Source: Spirochaetia bacterium (GTDB lineage: Bacteria > Spirochaetota > Spirochaetia > Sphaerochaetales > Sphaerochaetaceae). Taken from it: DNA of 41,764 bases. The stretch covers positions 1 to 41,764 of the forward strand of contig RZYO01000012.1 of the NCBI GenBank assembly GCA_009930325.1, in the 5' to 3' direction. The notes below the pieces were generated by a model. That model was not told the DNA's origin and did not search any database. It saw only the letters and a list, made by a program, of their open reading frames with translations. Below, piece by piece: positions 7,687 through 16,355 of the stretch (the stretch's first letter is position 1; each line of letters opens with the position of its first letter). A program made the position numbers and the translations under genes.

Positions 7687-9945
7687 ATGCCAACAACAAC
7701 ACTATTTTCTAAAGAAAATCCTGATAATCAACCTTTAGCCGCAAGAATGCGCCCAAGAAATTTAAATGAATATATTGGCCAAGACCATATTGTTGGAAAA
7801 GGAAGATTATTACGTCGAGCTATTCAAGCTGATCAATTATCATCTGTAATATTTTATGGACCACCAGGAACAGGCAAAACAACCTTAGCAAGAGTAATTG
7901 CAAATACTACAAAAAGTCACTTTACAACATTAAATGCTGTTCTCTCTGGTGTAAAAGAATTAAGAGAAGAAATTGAAAGAGCAAAAGATAGAAGAGACTT
8001 TTATCAGACAAAAACTATATTATTTGTCGATGAAGTACATCGATGGAATAAAAGCCAACAAGATGCTCTTCTTCCTTGGGTTGAAAACGGAACTTTCATT
8101 TTAATTGGAGCAACAACTGAAAATCCATTTTTTGAAGTCAATGCAGCATTAGTAAGTAGATCCAGAATTTTCCAATTAAAAACACTAAAAGACGAAGATT
8201 TATTTAAGATTGCCCAACAAGCGTTGAAAGATAAAGAAAGGGGTTATGGTAATTTCAAAATTTCATTTGAAGAAGGGGCTCTTGAACATTTAGTTGATGT
8301 TGCAAAAGGTGATGCAAGAAGCATATTAAACTCATTACAATTAGCAATTGAAACTTCAGTTGATAGTTTTCCACCTCCATTAAATACAGAAATATATATT
8401 ACCAAAGAAACAGCTGAAGAAAGTATTCAACAAAAAGCAGTATTATATGATAAAGAAGGAGATTATCATTATGATGTAATATCAGCTTTTATAAAAAGCA
8501 TTAGAGGCAGTGATCCAGATGCAACATTATATTGGCTTGCAAAAATGATAAGTGCAGGCGAAGATCCAAGATTTATATTTAGAAGAATGCTTATTAGTGC
8601 GGCCGAAGATGTTGGTTTAGCAGACCCAATGGCAATTACTGTAGTTAATTCAGATGCTAGTGCATTTGATAGAATTGGTTTACCAGAAGGAAGGTTTCAC
8701 CTAACACATGCAGCGCTTTATCTATCAACATGTGATAAAAGTAATAGCACTTTATCCTTTTTTGATGCCTTAAAAACTGTAGAAAAAGAAAAACAAGATG
8801 CCGAGGTTCCAAATCATCTAAGAGATTCTTCAAGAGACAAGGAAGGCTTTGGCCATGGAGAAGGATATTTATATCCTCATGCGTATAAAGATCATTTTGT
8901 AGCTCAACAATATTTACCAAATTCTCTTCAAGGTAAAATATTTTATAATCCAGGTGACTTAGGGTATGAAAAGAAAATTAAACAAAATGTATTATCAAAA
9001 AGAGAAGCTCAGTTAGAGGCAACTTTAGAAGATGCTTTTATCGAAAATTTAACCTTTTCACCAAACGATAAAGATAGAGAAAGATGGTTAATGAGAACAA
9101 CAAGTGAAAGAGGTGCCCTTTTAGAAAAAATCAAAGATACATTATATAGTAAAATTAATATTCTAAGATCTGATAGAATATTAATTCTAGGAGCTGGTCA
9201 TGGATTATTACTTTGGCAAGCTTTTAGACAAACCCCAGAAGGCTTTGTTTGTGCCCAAGTAAATAACACTGAACAATTTGATTATATTACTCATTACAGC
9301 TCTAAATTAGATGAAATCAATAGACCCTTTATTAGAAAAGCTGAAATTAATGATTTTATTAAAGAATTAGACAAAGATTTATTTTTTGAACACATTATCT
9401 TAAGAAATCAATTTTCAGATTTTTCTAAAATTGAACCTTTATTAGAGTTGATAAGTACAAAATTAGCACCTAAAGGAAATATATTATTAGCACAAACAAT
9501 TGCAAGTGAAGGTTCTAGACTATCAAATTTCTTAATTAATCCCGAAGCAAAAGCCTTAATATTCGCCTGTGAACAAATTATTTATGAAAATACAAAAACA
9601 GGTATATGTGGTTGGAATATTGATGATTTAATAAATTTATTTAAAACAAATGGATTCGAATGTGATACATCCATTCTATCACAAAAAGAATTAAGATATG
9701 TAAATTCTAAAGACATTACTAGATGGATTGAAAAAACTTATGCACCAACATTAAATACGTTAAAAATTGAATTTGATAAAAAAGATTTAGAAAAAACAAT
9801 TATAATGGAATTAGCAAATAAAAATATTAATTGGTATCATAAAGTTGCAGTTATAAAATTACTAAAAAATAATAAAAAAATTAAAGAAAAAAAAGAAGAA
9901 ATAGGAGAAAAAGAATGGAAAGTAATACATAAAAAAATTAAATAA
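7687..9945 (+). CDS. rarA: RarA/MgsA AAA+ ATPase fused to a C-terminal extra domain
   Basis: The first 430 or so residues are the replication-associated recombination protein RarA: Walker A GPPGTGKTT (residues 58-66), Walker B ILFVDE (111-116), sensor I LIGATTENP, SRSRIF, and the clamp-loader-like C-terminal part (AEDVGLADP, AQQYLP). RarA acts at stalled forks and gaps. The protein is 752 residues, about 300 longer than ordinary RarA. The extension begins near LTFSPNDKDRERW and contains ILILGAGHGLLLW, resembling the SAM-binding motif I of class I methyltransferases, followed by a beta-alpha pattern (HIILRNQFSD, GNILLAQTIASEG) that also fits that fold. RarA fusions to an unknown domain are known in spirochaetes; methyltransferase activity is inference. 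The C-terminus is strongly lysine-rich. Confidence 0.93.
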   Translation: MPTTTLFSKENPDNQPLAARMRPRNLNEYIGQDHIVGKGRLLRRAIQADQLSSVIFYGPPGTGKTTLARVIANTTKSHFTTLNAVLSGVKELREEIERAKDRRDFYQTKTILFVDEVHRWNKSQQDALLPWVENGTFILIGATTENPFFEVNAALVSRSRIFQLKTLKDEDLFKIAQQALKDKERGYGNFKISFEEGALEHLVDVAKGDARSILNSLQLAIETSVDSFPPPLNTEIYITKETAEESIQQKAVLYDKEGDYHYDVISAFIKSIRGSDPDATLYWLAKMISAGEDPRFIFRRMLISAAEDVGLADPMAITVVNSDASAFDRIGLPEGRFHLTHAALYLSTCDKSNSTLSFFDALKTVEKEKQDAEVPNHLRDSSRDKEGFGHGEGYLYPHAYKDHFVAQQYLPNSLQGKIFYNPGDLGYEKKIKQNVLSKREAQLEATLEDAFIENLTFSPNDKDRERWLMRTTSERGALLEKIKDTLYSKINILRSDRILILGAGHGLLLWQAFRQTPEGFVCAQVNNTEQFDYITHYSSKLDEINRPFIRKAEINDFIKELDKDLFFEHIILRNQFSDFSKIEPLLELISTKLAPKGNILLAQTIASEGSRLSNFLINPEAKALIFACEQIIYENTKTGICGWNIDDLINLFKTNGFECDTSILSQKELRYVNSKDITRWIEKTYAPTLNTLKIEFDKKDLEKTIIMELANKNINWYHKVAVIKLLKNNKKIKEKKEEIGEKEWKVIHKKIK

Positions 9946-9968
9946 TTATATTTTTTTTATGAAACCCC

Positions 9969-9997
9969 TAGACAAAAATATTCTTTTTTGGCATATT
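9969..9997 (+). promoter_or_regulatory. Putative tRNA-Gly promoter
   Basis: TAGACA at 9969-9974 and CATATT at 9992-9997, separated by 17 bases, 34 bases upstream of the tRNA. A palindrome, GTTAAGT-G-ACTTAAC (10005-10019), lies at the expected transcription start. Confidence 0.45.
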
Positions 9998-10030
9998 TAT
10001 TCGAGTTAAGTGACTTAACAAAGATTAGAT

Positions 10031-10102
10031 GCGAAAGTAGCTCAGTGGTAGAGCTCCACCTTGCCAAGGTGGATGTCGCGGGTTCAAGTCCCGTCTTTCG
10101 CT
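10031..10102 (+). tRNA. tRNA-Gly (anticodon GCC)
   Basis: A full cloverleaf: acceptor GCGAAAG (10031-10037) pairs with CTTTCGC (10095-10101). The D-arm is GCTC-AGTGGTA-GAGC, the anticodon stem CCACC/GGTGG with loop TTGCCAA (anticodon GCC at 10063-10065), and the T-arm GCGGG-TTCAAGT-CCCGT. The discriminator is U at 10102, as usual for glycine tRNAs. The CCA end is not encoded (TTA follows). A strong terminator begins five bases later, so the gene is monocistronic. Confidence 0.97.
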
Positions 10103-10106
10103 TATA

Positions 10107-10134
10107 AAAAATTGCCTAATTAAAGGCAATTTTT
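10107..10134 (+). terminator. Rho-independent terminator of tRNA-Gly
   Basis: Stem AAAAATTGCCT (10107-10117) / AGGCAATTTTT (10124-10134), loop AATTAA, followed by more T residues. The A-rich left arm could also serve the convergent mscS gene, which ends at 10151. Confidence 0.9.
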
Positions 10135-10150
10135 TTTATTCTCATATTAA

Positions 10151-11008
10151 CTATTCTTTATCAAAATGAACATCCATTTGAGGAAATGGTACTGAAATAT
10201 TTTTCTCTGCAAGTTTATCAACAACTTCACTATTAAACCTATATAGAACAGGCCAATAATTAGAAGGCAATACCCAAGGTCTTACAACAAAGTTAATTGA
10301 AGAATCTCCTAATTCTGAAATCTCAACAGTTACTCCCAAATCTTGAATTACTTCTGGATATGAATTAATTAAATCACTTAATACTTGTTTTGCAACTTTT
10401 AAATCACAATCATAAGGAACGCCTACAATAATATCAACACGACGCTTATCAATATCAGAAAAATTAGTAACTGGAGCGCCCCAAACAATATTATTACTAA
10501 CTGTTATATTTTTACCATCAGGAGTACTAAGTCTAACGCTCATTAAATCCATACTCTTTATGGTACCAGCTAAAGAACCCAATTGCACATAATCTCCTTT
10601 TCTAAATAATTGATTAATAATAATCATAAATCCAGCAAAGAAGTTTGAAATAGAATCTTTTAAAGCTAAGCCTAAAACAACCCCTGTTATTCCAAGACCG
10701 GCTATCATAGGTGCCATATTTATTCCAAGTTGAGCTAAAACAGTTACTAAAAGAACTACCCAGCAAAGAATTTTGACAATTTTAATTATATAATCTTGGA
10801 ATAATTCACTTAACTTTTTGCTTCGTCTTAAAGTTTTCTTAATAATAGAAACAACAATTTTTAAAGCAATCCATCCAATTATCAAAACCAAAATAGCAGA
10901 AATAAAATTTTTCAAAAAAGAAAAAAACTCATCAGAGTTCCAAAATGCCAATGAATTAAATAATTTATCTGAAGATGCTTCAGATGCTAATGCAAAAAAT
11001 AGACTCAT
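10151..11008 (-). CDS. mscS: Small-conductance mechanosensitive channel, MscS family
   Basis: A 285-residue inner-membrane channel that would release solutes upon hypo-osmotic shock. It has three hydrophobic helices; the third is the pore helix with the alternating Gly/Ala pattern GLGITGVVLGLALKDSISN, followed by FFAGFMIIINQLFRKGDYV leading into the beta domain (AGTIKSMDLMSVRL, PDGKNITVSNN). The end, ISVPFPQMDVHF, is the typical MscS C-terminus. Length equals the E. coli MscS class (286). An AGGAGG ribosome site lies before the ATG and a TTGCTA/TATAAT promoter upstream. It is a single gene, convergent with the tRNA. Confidence 0.95.
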   Translation of the reverse strand: MSLFFALASEASSDKLFNSLAFWNSDEFFSFLKNFISAILVLIIGWIALKIVVSIIKKTLRRSKKLSELFQDYIIKIVKILCWVVLLVTVLAQLGINMAPMIAGLGITGVVLGLALKDSISNFFAGFMIIINQLFRKGDYVQLGSLAGTIKSMDLMSVRLSTPDGKNITVSNNIVWGAPVTNFSDIDKRRVDIIVGVPYDCDLKVAKQVLSDLINSYPEVIQDLGVTVEISELGDSSINFVVRPWVLPSNYWPVLYRFNSEVVDKLAEKNISVPFPQMDVHFDKE

Positions 11009-11032
11009 AAATAAATCCTCCTAATATTTTTA

Positions 11033-11062
11033 ATTATATATATAATTATCAGAATTTAGCAA
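11033..11062 (-). promoter_or_regulatory. Promoter of mscS
   Basis: On the minus strand TTGCTA (11062-11057) and TATAAT (11038-11033) are separated by 18 bases. The -10 overlaps a 16-base AT palindrome. Confidence 0.5.
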
Positions 11063-11112
11063 AATAAAAAATCATTTATTACTAATAGATATATTATTAA
11101 TAATAATCTTCA

Positions 11113-12336
11113 TTATTTATTTATCACATCAATAGGGCAATTGATAGATTTCAAAATAGGAAATGCTATTAATGTTAATAAAGCAGAAATAATAAAAATA
11201 GTTGAATATCCAATAATTGAAATAAGCGTACCAAGAATAAGTGGGAATATAATAATAGCCAAATTTAACGTTCCTGCAAGTGCGGAATATATAACCCTAT
11301 TACTCTCATTAGATAATTCAATAAGTGCTGCATCCTCACTTACTATTCTTGCACTTAATGCAAAGCCAATAAAAAAGAAAATACTCAAATATCCATACAA
11401 AGATCCAATATTAGAAATTAAAACCGCTAAAAGAGGTAAAAAGAAATGTAATAATATCCTAAATTTTAAAATACCTTTAAATCCACTTTTTTTTATTACT
11501 TTTGGAAAAACAAATGAGGCAATAAACATACCACTAATTTGAATAATTAATACTGAACTCAATATTGTACTATCCATTCTAAAAGAATTCTTAGCAAAAC
11601 CAATGTAGAATGGAATTAGAGTAAGAGCAGCACCCATAATATTAGAATAAATTAGAAATTTAAAAAAGTTTTTATCATTTTTTAATATATTGGGAATATC
11701 TTTTAAAACATTTAATAGAGGAACTCTATTACTAACAGCAGAAGGTTTCTCCTCAATAATCCAAAATCCTAATGATGCAACAATTAAAGCAATTGCAGAA
11801 AGGGAAAATAATATTACATATTGAAATGGATAACTCCAGTTAGCTAAAATAAATCTTGCAGTTACTACAGATAAAAGCATACCTATGCTAGTAATCATGG
11901 ACCTTCTTGTAAAAAACCTTATTCTTGTTTCTTTTTTAAATCCACCTAATAAGTAAACATACGGCAAACTTGCAAAAGCTCCACCAACTGAGAAAATTAA
12001 TAATTCAAAATATAATAACAAAATTATTACAACAAAGCTAAAATTTTTATAAAAAACTAAAGTAATAGCTATACTTATAAGCGACAAAATTCTTAAATTT
12101 ACTCCAAAAAGAAGATAAGGCTTTTTCATTTTCCTTGAAGATAAAAAACTTGAAAAAAATAATTTTGTTACTACCGGTAAGCCGATAACAATAGCTGACA
12201 CTATTCCAACATGTATAGAATTGCCACCAATATTTAAGATTAGCGCAGGAATAACGGTATTTACTTCTGTAAATGTTGTTGTTAAAGCTAAAAATATTGC
12301 GTGCCACAGAAAGCCTTTATAGTTTCTATCTTTCAA
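11113..12336 (-). CDS. Major facilitator superfamily transporter
   Basis: A 407-residue protein with about 12 hydrophobic helices, fitting an MFS permease of the inner membrane. An MFS-type positively charged loop follows helix 2 (SSFLSSRKMKKPYLLFG), and a second short basic loop lies in the C-terminal half (VFPKVIKKSGFKGILKFR). Substrate cannot be told; neither neighbour points to one. The start is a TTG at 12336: AAGGGGTG precedes it at proper distance, the alternative GTG four codons earlier is out of frame and stops at once, and no ATG lies near the conserved N-terminus. It is preceded by a good promoter with an extended -10. Confidence 0.88.
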   Translation of the reverse strand: MKDRNYKGFLWHAIFLALTTTFTEVNTVIPALILNIGGNSIHVGIVSAIVIGLPVVTKLFFSSFLSSRKMKKPYLLFGVNLRILSLISIAITLVFYKNFSFVVIILLLYFELLIFSVGGAFASLPYVYLLGGFKKETRIRFFTRRSMITSIGMLLSVVTARFILANWSYPFQYVILFSLSAIALIVASLGFWIIEEKPSAVSNRVPLLNVLKDIPNILKNDKNFFKFLIYSNIMGAALTLIPFYIGFAKNSFRMDSTILSSVLIIQISGMFIASFVFPKVIKKSGFKGILKFRILLHFFLPLLAVLISNIGSLYGYLSIFFFIGFALSARIVSEDAALIELSNESNRVIYSALAGTLNLAIIIFPLILGTLISIIGYSTIFIISALLTLIAFPILKSINCPIDVINK

Positions 12337-12666
12337 AGCTCACCCCTTTTTAATAATTTAAGTATATTATAGCACTCAAAAAATATAAATGTCATATGTT
12401 ATTTAAATATCAAAATTCAACACTTGTAGCTTTTGTTACCATGATACAAAATATATAAAATAGTATTTTATAACAGTGACTTTATTACATAATTTTTTTT
12501 AAAGTTTAAAATACATATTGATACATATTTTCTTATAAGTAAAAGAAATAAGCACTTATTTTTTTCAAGAAAAAAAATAATAACTTCTGTTGTTAAATTC
12601 AATTATATAACTTATCATAAATATATAATTATAAAAAAATCTAGTTTTTATGCTAAGGGAGAATAC
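12337..12666. other. Divergent intergenic region between MFS gene and nrdA
   Basis: About 330 bases, very AT-rich, no gene. Besides the MFS promoter (separate entry) it holds a palindrome TATAAAATA-G-TATTTTATA (12454-12472), a tandem decamer ATACATATTG/ATACATATTT (12511-12530) and an inverted repeat AAATAAG-CA-CTTATTT (12546-12561) running into T residues. A TATAAT at 12624-12629 could be the nrdA -10, but no good -35 was found. No sequence fitting the NrdR-box consensus was recognised, though ribonucleotide reductase genes are commonly NrdR-controlled. Confidence 0.5.
12366..12395 (-). promoter_or_regulatory. Promoter of MFS gene with extended -10
   Basis: On the minus strand ATGACA (12395-12390) and TGC-TATAAT (the TATAAT at 12371-12366), spacer 18 bases. 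The TG one base upstream of the hexamer makes an extended -10 element. Confidence 0.6.
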
Positions 12667-15198
12667 ATGAAATTAACACATATTGTTAAACGCAATGGAA
12701 AACTTGAAGTTTACAAAAAAAATAAAATTCTTCAAGCTATTGAAAGTGCCTTTAACGCGAAACAAATAGATTGTTCAAAAAAAACTTTAAATTTATTAGT
12801 TAAAGAAATAGAAACTAAACTTTTAGAAGAAAAACAAGAAAATATTGATGTTGAAAGAATTCAAGATTTAGTTGAACAATCTTTGATGGAACATAAATAT
12901 TTCGATGTTGCAAAGTGTTATATATTATATAGGTCAAATCAAAGTCAAAAGCGAGAAGATAGGAGATTGATTTGTTCTCATTTTAATTTTATTGAATTAA
13001 ATGATGTACTAAGAGAAGTTCAAAATGAATTTTCTTCAAATCAATATAGTTTAAATTTACTTTATAATAAATATATAGCATTCACTAAAGCTCAGATGAC
13101 TCAAGAAGATAAATTAAATGCCTTATTAAAAGCAAGCGTTGAACTTACAACAATAGAAGCTCCCGATTGGGAATTTATTGCTGCAAGAATATTATATCTC
13201 CAATTTATTACTAATCTAAAAAAATATAAAACCCAATTTGGGTTTGATGGTCTTTATGAAAAAATCTGCTTCATGAGTGAAAATGAGTTATATGGTAAAT
13301 ATATATTAGAAAACTACACTAAAGAAGAAATTGAAAAAGCTGAAACATTTATTGATGAAGATAGAAATAAATTATTTACTTTTAGTGGCTTAGATCTAAT
13401 GTTAAAAAGATATGTAATTAAAACCCATGACAATAAATTAATTGAAACGCCTCAGCAAATGTATTTAGGTATTGCTTTACATTTAGCAATGAAAGAGACA
13501 AAAAATCGATTGGATTGGGTAAAAAAATTCTATGATATGCTTAGCGAGCAAAAAGTAACAATGGCTACACCTACTCTAAGCAATGCAAGAAAACCTTATC
13601 ATCAATTATCGTCATGCTTTATTGATACTGTCCCAGATTCTTTAGATGGAATTTATAGATCCCTAGACAATTTTGCAAAAGTTAGTAAATTTGGTGGCGG
13701 AATGGGATTATATTTTGGAAAAGTAAGAGCTGTAGGCTCTGCAATAAGAGATTTTAAAGGTATTGCTGGGGGAATAATTCGTTGGATTAAATTAGCTAAT
13801 GATACAGCAGTTGCGGTTGATCAATTAGGAGTTAGACAAGGAGCTGTTGCAGTTTATCTTGATGCTTGGCACAAAGATCTACCAGAATTCTTGCAATTAC
13901 GAACAAACAATGGGGATGATAGAATGAAAGCTCACGATCTATTTCCTGCTGTTTGTTATCCAAATTTATTTTGGGAAATGGCAGAAAAAGATATTAATGG
14001 GACTTGGTATTTAATGTGTCCTTATGAAATCTATAAGGCAAAAGGCTATCATTTAGAAGATTATTATGGAAAAGAATGGGAAGAAAAATATAATAGCTGT
14101 ATTAAAGATTCAAAAATTTCTAAAAGACCTATAATCGTTAAAGATTTAGTTAGATTGATTTTGAAATCTGCTATTGAAACTGGAACCCCATTCACGTTCA
14201 ACAGAGATATTGTTAATGAAGCAAATCCTAACAAACATAAAGGTACAATTTATTGTTCAAATTTATGTACTGAAATAGCTCAAAATATGAAGGAAATTAA
14301 ATTAATTAGTAATGAAATTACAACAGAAGATGGTGATAGTGTAATTGTTGAAAAAACTATGCCGGGTGATTTTGTAGTATGTAATTTAGCCTCTTTAGCC
14401 TTAGGAAATATTGATGTTGAAAATCAAAAAGATATTGAAAATACAGTAAACAGTGTAGTTAGAGCATTAGATAATGTTATTGATTTAAATATGTATCCTG
14501 TACCATATGCAAAAATAACAAACCAAAAATATAGAGCAATTGGCCTAGGTGTTAGTGGATATCATCATATGCTCGCAAAAAACAAAATTAGTTGGGAAAG
14601 CCAAGCCCACTTAGATTTTGTTGATAAAGTTTTTGAATTAATAAATTATAGTGCAATAAAAGCTAGCATGAATATTAGTAAAGAAAAAGGAAGCTATAAG
14701 TTATTTAAAGGAAGTGAATGGCAAACTGGTAAATATTTTGAAAGAAGACATTATAATGATGAGAAATGGACTAATCTAAAAAAAGATGTTAATACTTTTG
14801 GATTAAGAAATGCTTATTTAATGGCAATAGCCCCTACAAGTAGTACAAGTATTTTAATTGGAACGACTGCAGGATTAGATCCAATAATGAATAAATTCTT
14901 TTTAGAAGAAAAGAAAAATATGATAGTCCCAAGAGTTGCACCACAATTAAGCCCTGATACTTTCTGGTATTATAAAAGTGCACATTTAATTGATCAAAAC
15001 TGGAGTATTAAAGCAAGTGGCGTAAAACAACGACACATAGATCAAGCAATGAGTTTGAATATTTATATTACAAATGAAATGACATTTAGAACAATTTTAA
15101 ATTTATACATTGAAGCATACAAGAATAATGTAAAAACAATATATTATTTAAGAAGTAAATCATTAGAAGTCGAAGAATGCGTTTCATGCAGTTCATAA
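12667..15198 (+). CDS. nrdA: Class I ribonucleotide reductase, large (alpha) subunit
   Basis: Reduces ribonucleoside diphosphates to deoxyribonucleotides together with the NrdB gene just downstream. The 843-residue protein opens with an ATP-cone (residues about 3-95, VKRNGKLEVYKKNKILQAI), so it should respond to dATP/ATP. The catalytic core has the redox pair Cys317 (LSSCF) and Cys572 (VVCNLASLALGN), the active site NLCTE with Asn532, thiyl Cys534 and Glu536, and the substrate loop MAIAPTSSTSILIGTTAGLDP. The C-terminus has the radical-path tyrosines (KTIYYLRS) and the reducible pair Cys838/Cys841. A GGGAGAA ribosome site precedes the ATG. No NrdI or NrdH gene adjoins, arguing for class Ia-like rather than class Ib. 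Confidence 0.96.
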   Translation: MKLTHIVKRNGKLEVYKKNKILQAIESAFNAKQIDCSKKTLNLLVKEIETKLLEEKQENIDVERIQDLVEQSLMEHKYFDVAKCYILYRSNQSQKREDRRLICSHFNFIELNDVLREVQNEFSSNQYSLNLLYNKYIAFTKAQMTQEDKLNALLKASVELTTIEAPDWEFIAARILYLQFITNLKKYKTQFGFDGLYEKICFMSENELYGKYILENYTKEEIEKAETFIDEDRNKLFTFSGLDLMLKRYVIKTHDNKLIETPQQMYLGIALHLAMKETKNRLDWVKKFYDMLSEQKVTMATPTLSNARKPYHQLSSCFIDTVPDSLDGIYRSLDNFAKVSKFGGGMGLYFGKVRAVGSAIRDFKGIAGGIIRWIKLANDTAVAVDQLGVRQGAVAVYLDAWHKDLPEFLQLRTNNGDDRMKAHDLFPAVCYPNLFWEMAEKDINGTWYLMCPYEIYKAKGYHLEDYYGKEWEEKYNSCIKDSKISKRPIIVKDLVRLILKSAIETGTPFTFNRDIVNEANPNKHKGTIYCSNLCTEIAQNMKEIKLISNEITTEDGDSVIVEKTMPGDFVVCNLASLALGNIDVENQKDIENTVNSVVRALDNVIDLNMYPVPYAKITNQKYRAIGLGVSGYHHMLAKNKISWESQAHLDFVDKVFELINYSAIKASMNISKEKGSYKLFKGSEWQTGKYFERRHYNDEKWTNLKKDVNTFGLRNAYLMAIAPTSSTSILIGTTAGLDPIMNKFFLEEKKNMIVPRVAPQLSPDTFWYYKSAHLIDQNWSIKASGVKQRHIDQAMSLNIYITNEMTFRTILNLYIEAYKNNVKTIYYLRSKSLEVEECVSCSS

Positions 15199-15213
15199 TA
15201 TGGAGATAATATA

Positions 15214-16263
15214 ATGGAAAATACAAAATTAAAAAGAAGGCCCTTATTTAATGAAAATGGAGATATTACTTTAGATAAAAGAAAAATGGTTGGCGGGAAC
15301 ACTACAAACCTAAATGATTTTAATAATATAAAATATAGTTGGGTAAGTGATTGGTATAGACAAGCAATGAATAATTTCTGGGTTCCTGAAGAAATAAATA
15401 TGAATACAGATATTCAAGATTATAGACTTTTAGATACTTATGAAAAAACCGCCTACGATAAAGTTTTAAGTTTTTTAATTTTCTTAGACAGTGTTCAAAG
15501 TGCAAATCTTCCTAATGTAAGTAATTTTATCACAGCAAATGAAGTAAATCTTTGCTTAACAATTCAAGCTTTCCAAGAAGCTGTTCATTCTCAAAGCTAT
15601 GGATATATGTTAGATACAATTTGTTCTCCTGATGAAAGGACTGAAATTCTATATCAATGGAAAGATGATAAACATCTATTAGAAAGAAACAAATTTATTG
15701 GAGATTTATATAATGAATTTCAAGAAAATCCAAATATAAAAAATCTTGTAAAAACTATGGTTGCAAATTACATACTTGAAGGAGTTTATTTTTATTCAGG
15801 ATTCATGTTTTTTTACAACTTAGGAAGAAACAATAAAATGCCAGGATCTGTTCAAGAAATTAGATATATAAACCGTGACGAAAATACACATCTATGGTTA
15901 TTTAGATCGATTCTACTTGAAATGAAAGAAGAAGAACCTAAAATGTTTACCCCTGATTTAGTTAATACTTATAGGGAAATGATTAAAGTTGGTTGTGAAA
16001 TGGAAATAGAATGGGGACATTATGTAATTGGAGATAGTATATCTGGTCTTAATAAGCAAATGATAACAGACTATATCCAATATTTAGGAAATTTACGTTG
16101 CACACAATTAGGCTTTGAAAAATTATATGAAGGGCATGATAGTGAACCTGATACTCTTCAATGGGTAAGTCAATATTCAAATGCAAACTTAATCAAAACT
16201 GACTTTTTTGAAGCAAAAAGTACAGCCTATGCAAAAAGTTCAGCACTAATAGATGATTTATAA
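15214..16263 (+). CDS. nrdB: Class I ribonucleotide reductase, small (beta) subunit
   Basis: The radical-generating ferritin-like partner of NrdA, 349 residues, beginning 15 bases after nrdA with GGAGA before the ATG. The dimetal ligands expected for R2 proteins are all present: Asp92 (FLDS), Glu122 and His125 (QEAVH), Glu189 (ILEGVYF), Glu223 and His226 (RDENTH). The radical tyrosine is in place four residues after His125 (Tyr129, HSQSY), so this is a conventional tyrosyl-radical protein and not a class Ic or metal-free type. The C-terminal tail SSALIDDL would dock on NrdA. A bidirectional terminator follows. Confidence 0.96.
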   Translation: MENTKLKRRPLFNENGDITLDKRKMVGGNTTNLNDFNNIKYSWVSDWYRQAMNNFWVPEEINMNTDIQDYRLLDTYEKTAYDKVLSFLIFLDSVQSANLPNVSNFITANEVNLCLTIQAFQEAVHSQSYGYMLDTICSPDERTEILYQWKDDKHLLERNKFIGDLYNEFQENPNIKNLVKTMVANYILEGVYFYSGFMFFYNLGRNNKMPGSVQEIRYINRDENTHLWLFRSILLEMKEEEPKMFTPDLVNTYREMIKVGCEMEIEWGHYVIGDSISGLNKQMITDYIQYLGNLRCTQLGFEKLYEGHDSEPDTLQWVSQYSNANLIKTDFFEAKSTAYAKSSALIDDL

Positions 16264-16280
16264 ACTTACAATAAATAATG

Positions 16281-16339
16281 AAACCATTGCTTTTAAAATT
16301 TGAAATTTATCTTCTAAATTAAATAAAATGCAATGGTTT
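16281..16339. terminator. Bidirectional terminator between nrdB and amylosucrase genes
   Basis: Perfect 10-base arms AAACCATTGC (16281-16290) and GCAATGGTTT (16330-16339), partly extended inward by TTTTA/TAAAA. T-rich sequence follows and A-rich sequence precedes, so it can serve both convergent genes. Confidence 0.75.
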
Positions 16340-16355
16340 TCTTTATTAAACGAGA

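Noticed and set aside
10031-10134. tRNA-Gly as an integration site for a mobile element
   Set aside because: No repeat of the tRNA 3' end, integrase or phage gene is seen on either side.
12511-12530. Tandem decamer in the nrdA upstream region as an NrdR box
   Set aside because: It does not match the NrdR consensus (ACACWATATATNGTGT-like) and has no second box at the expected helical distance.
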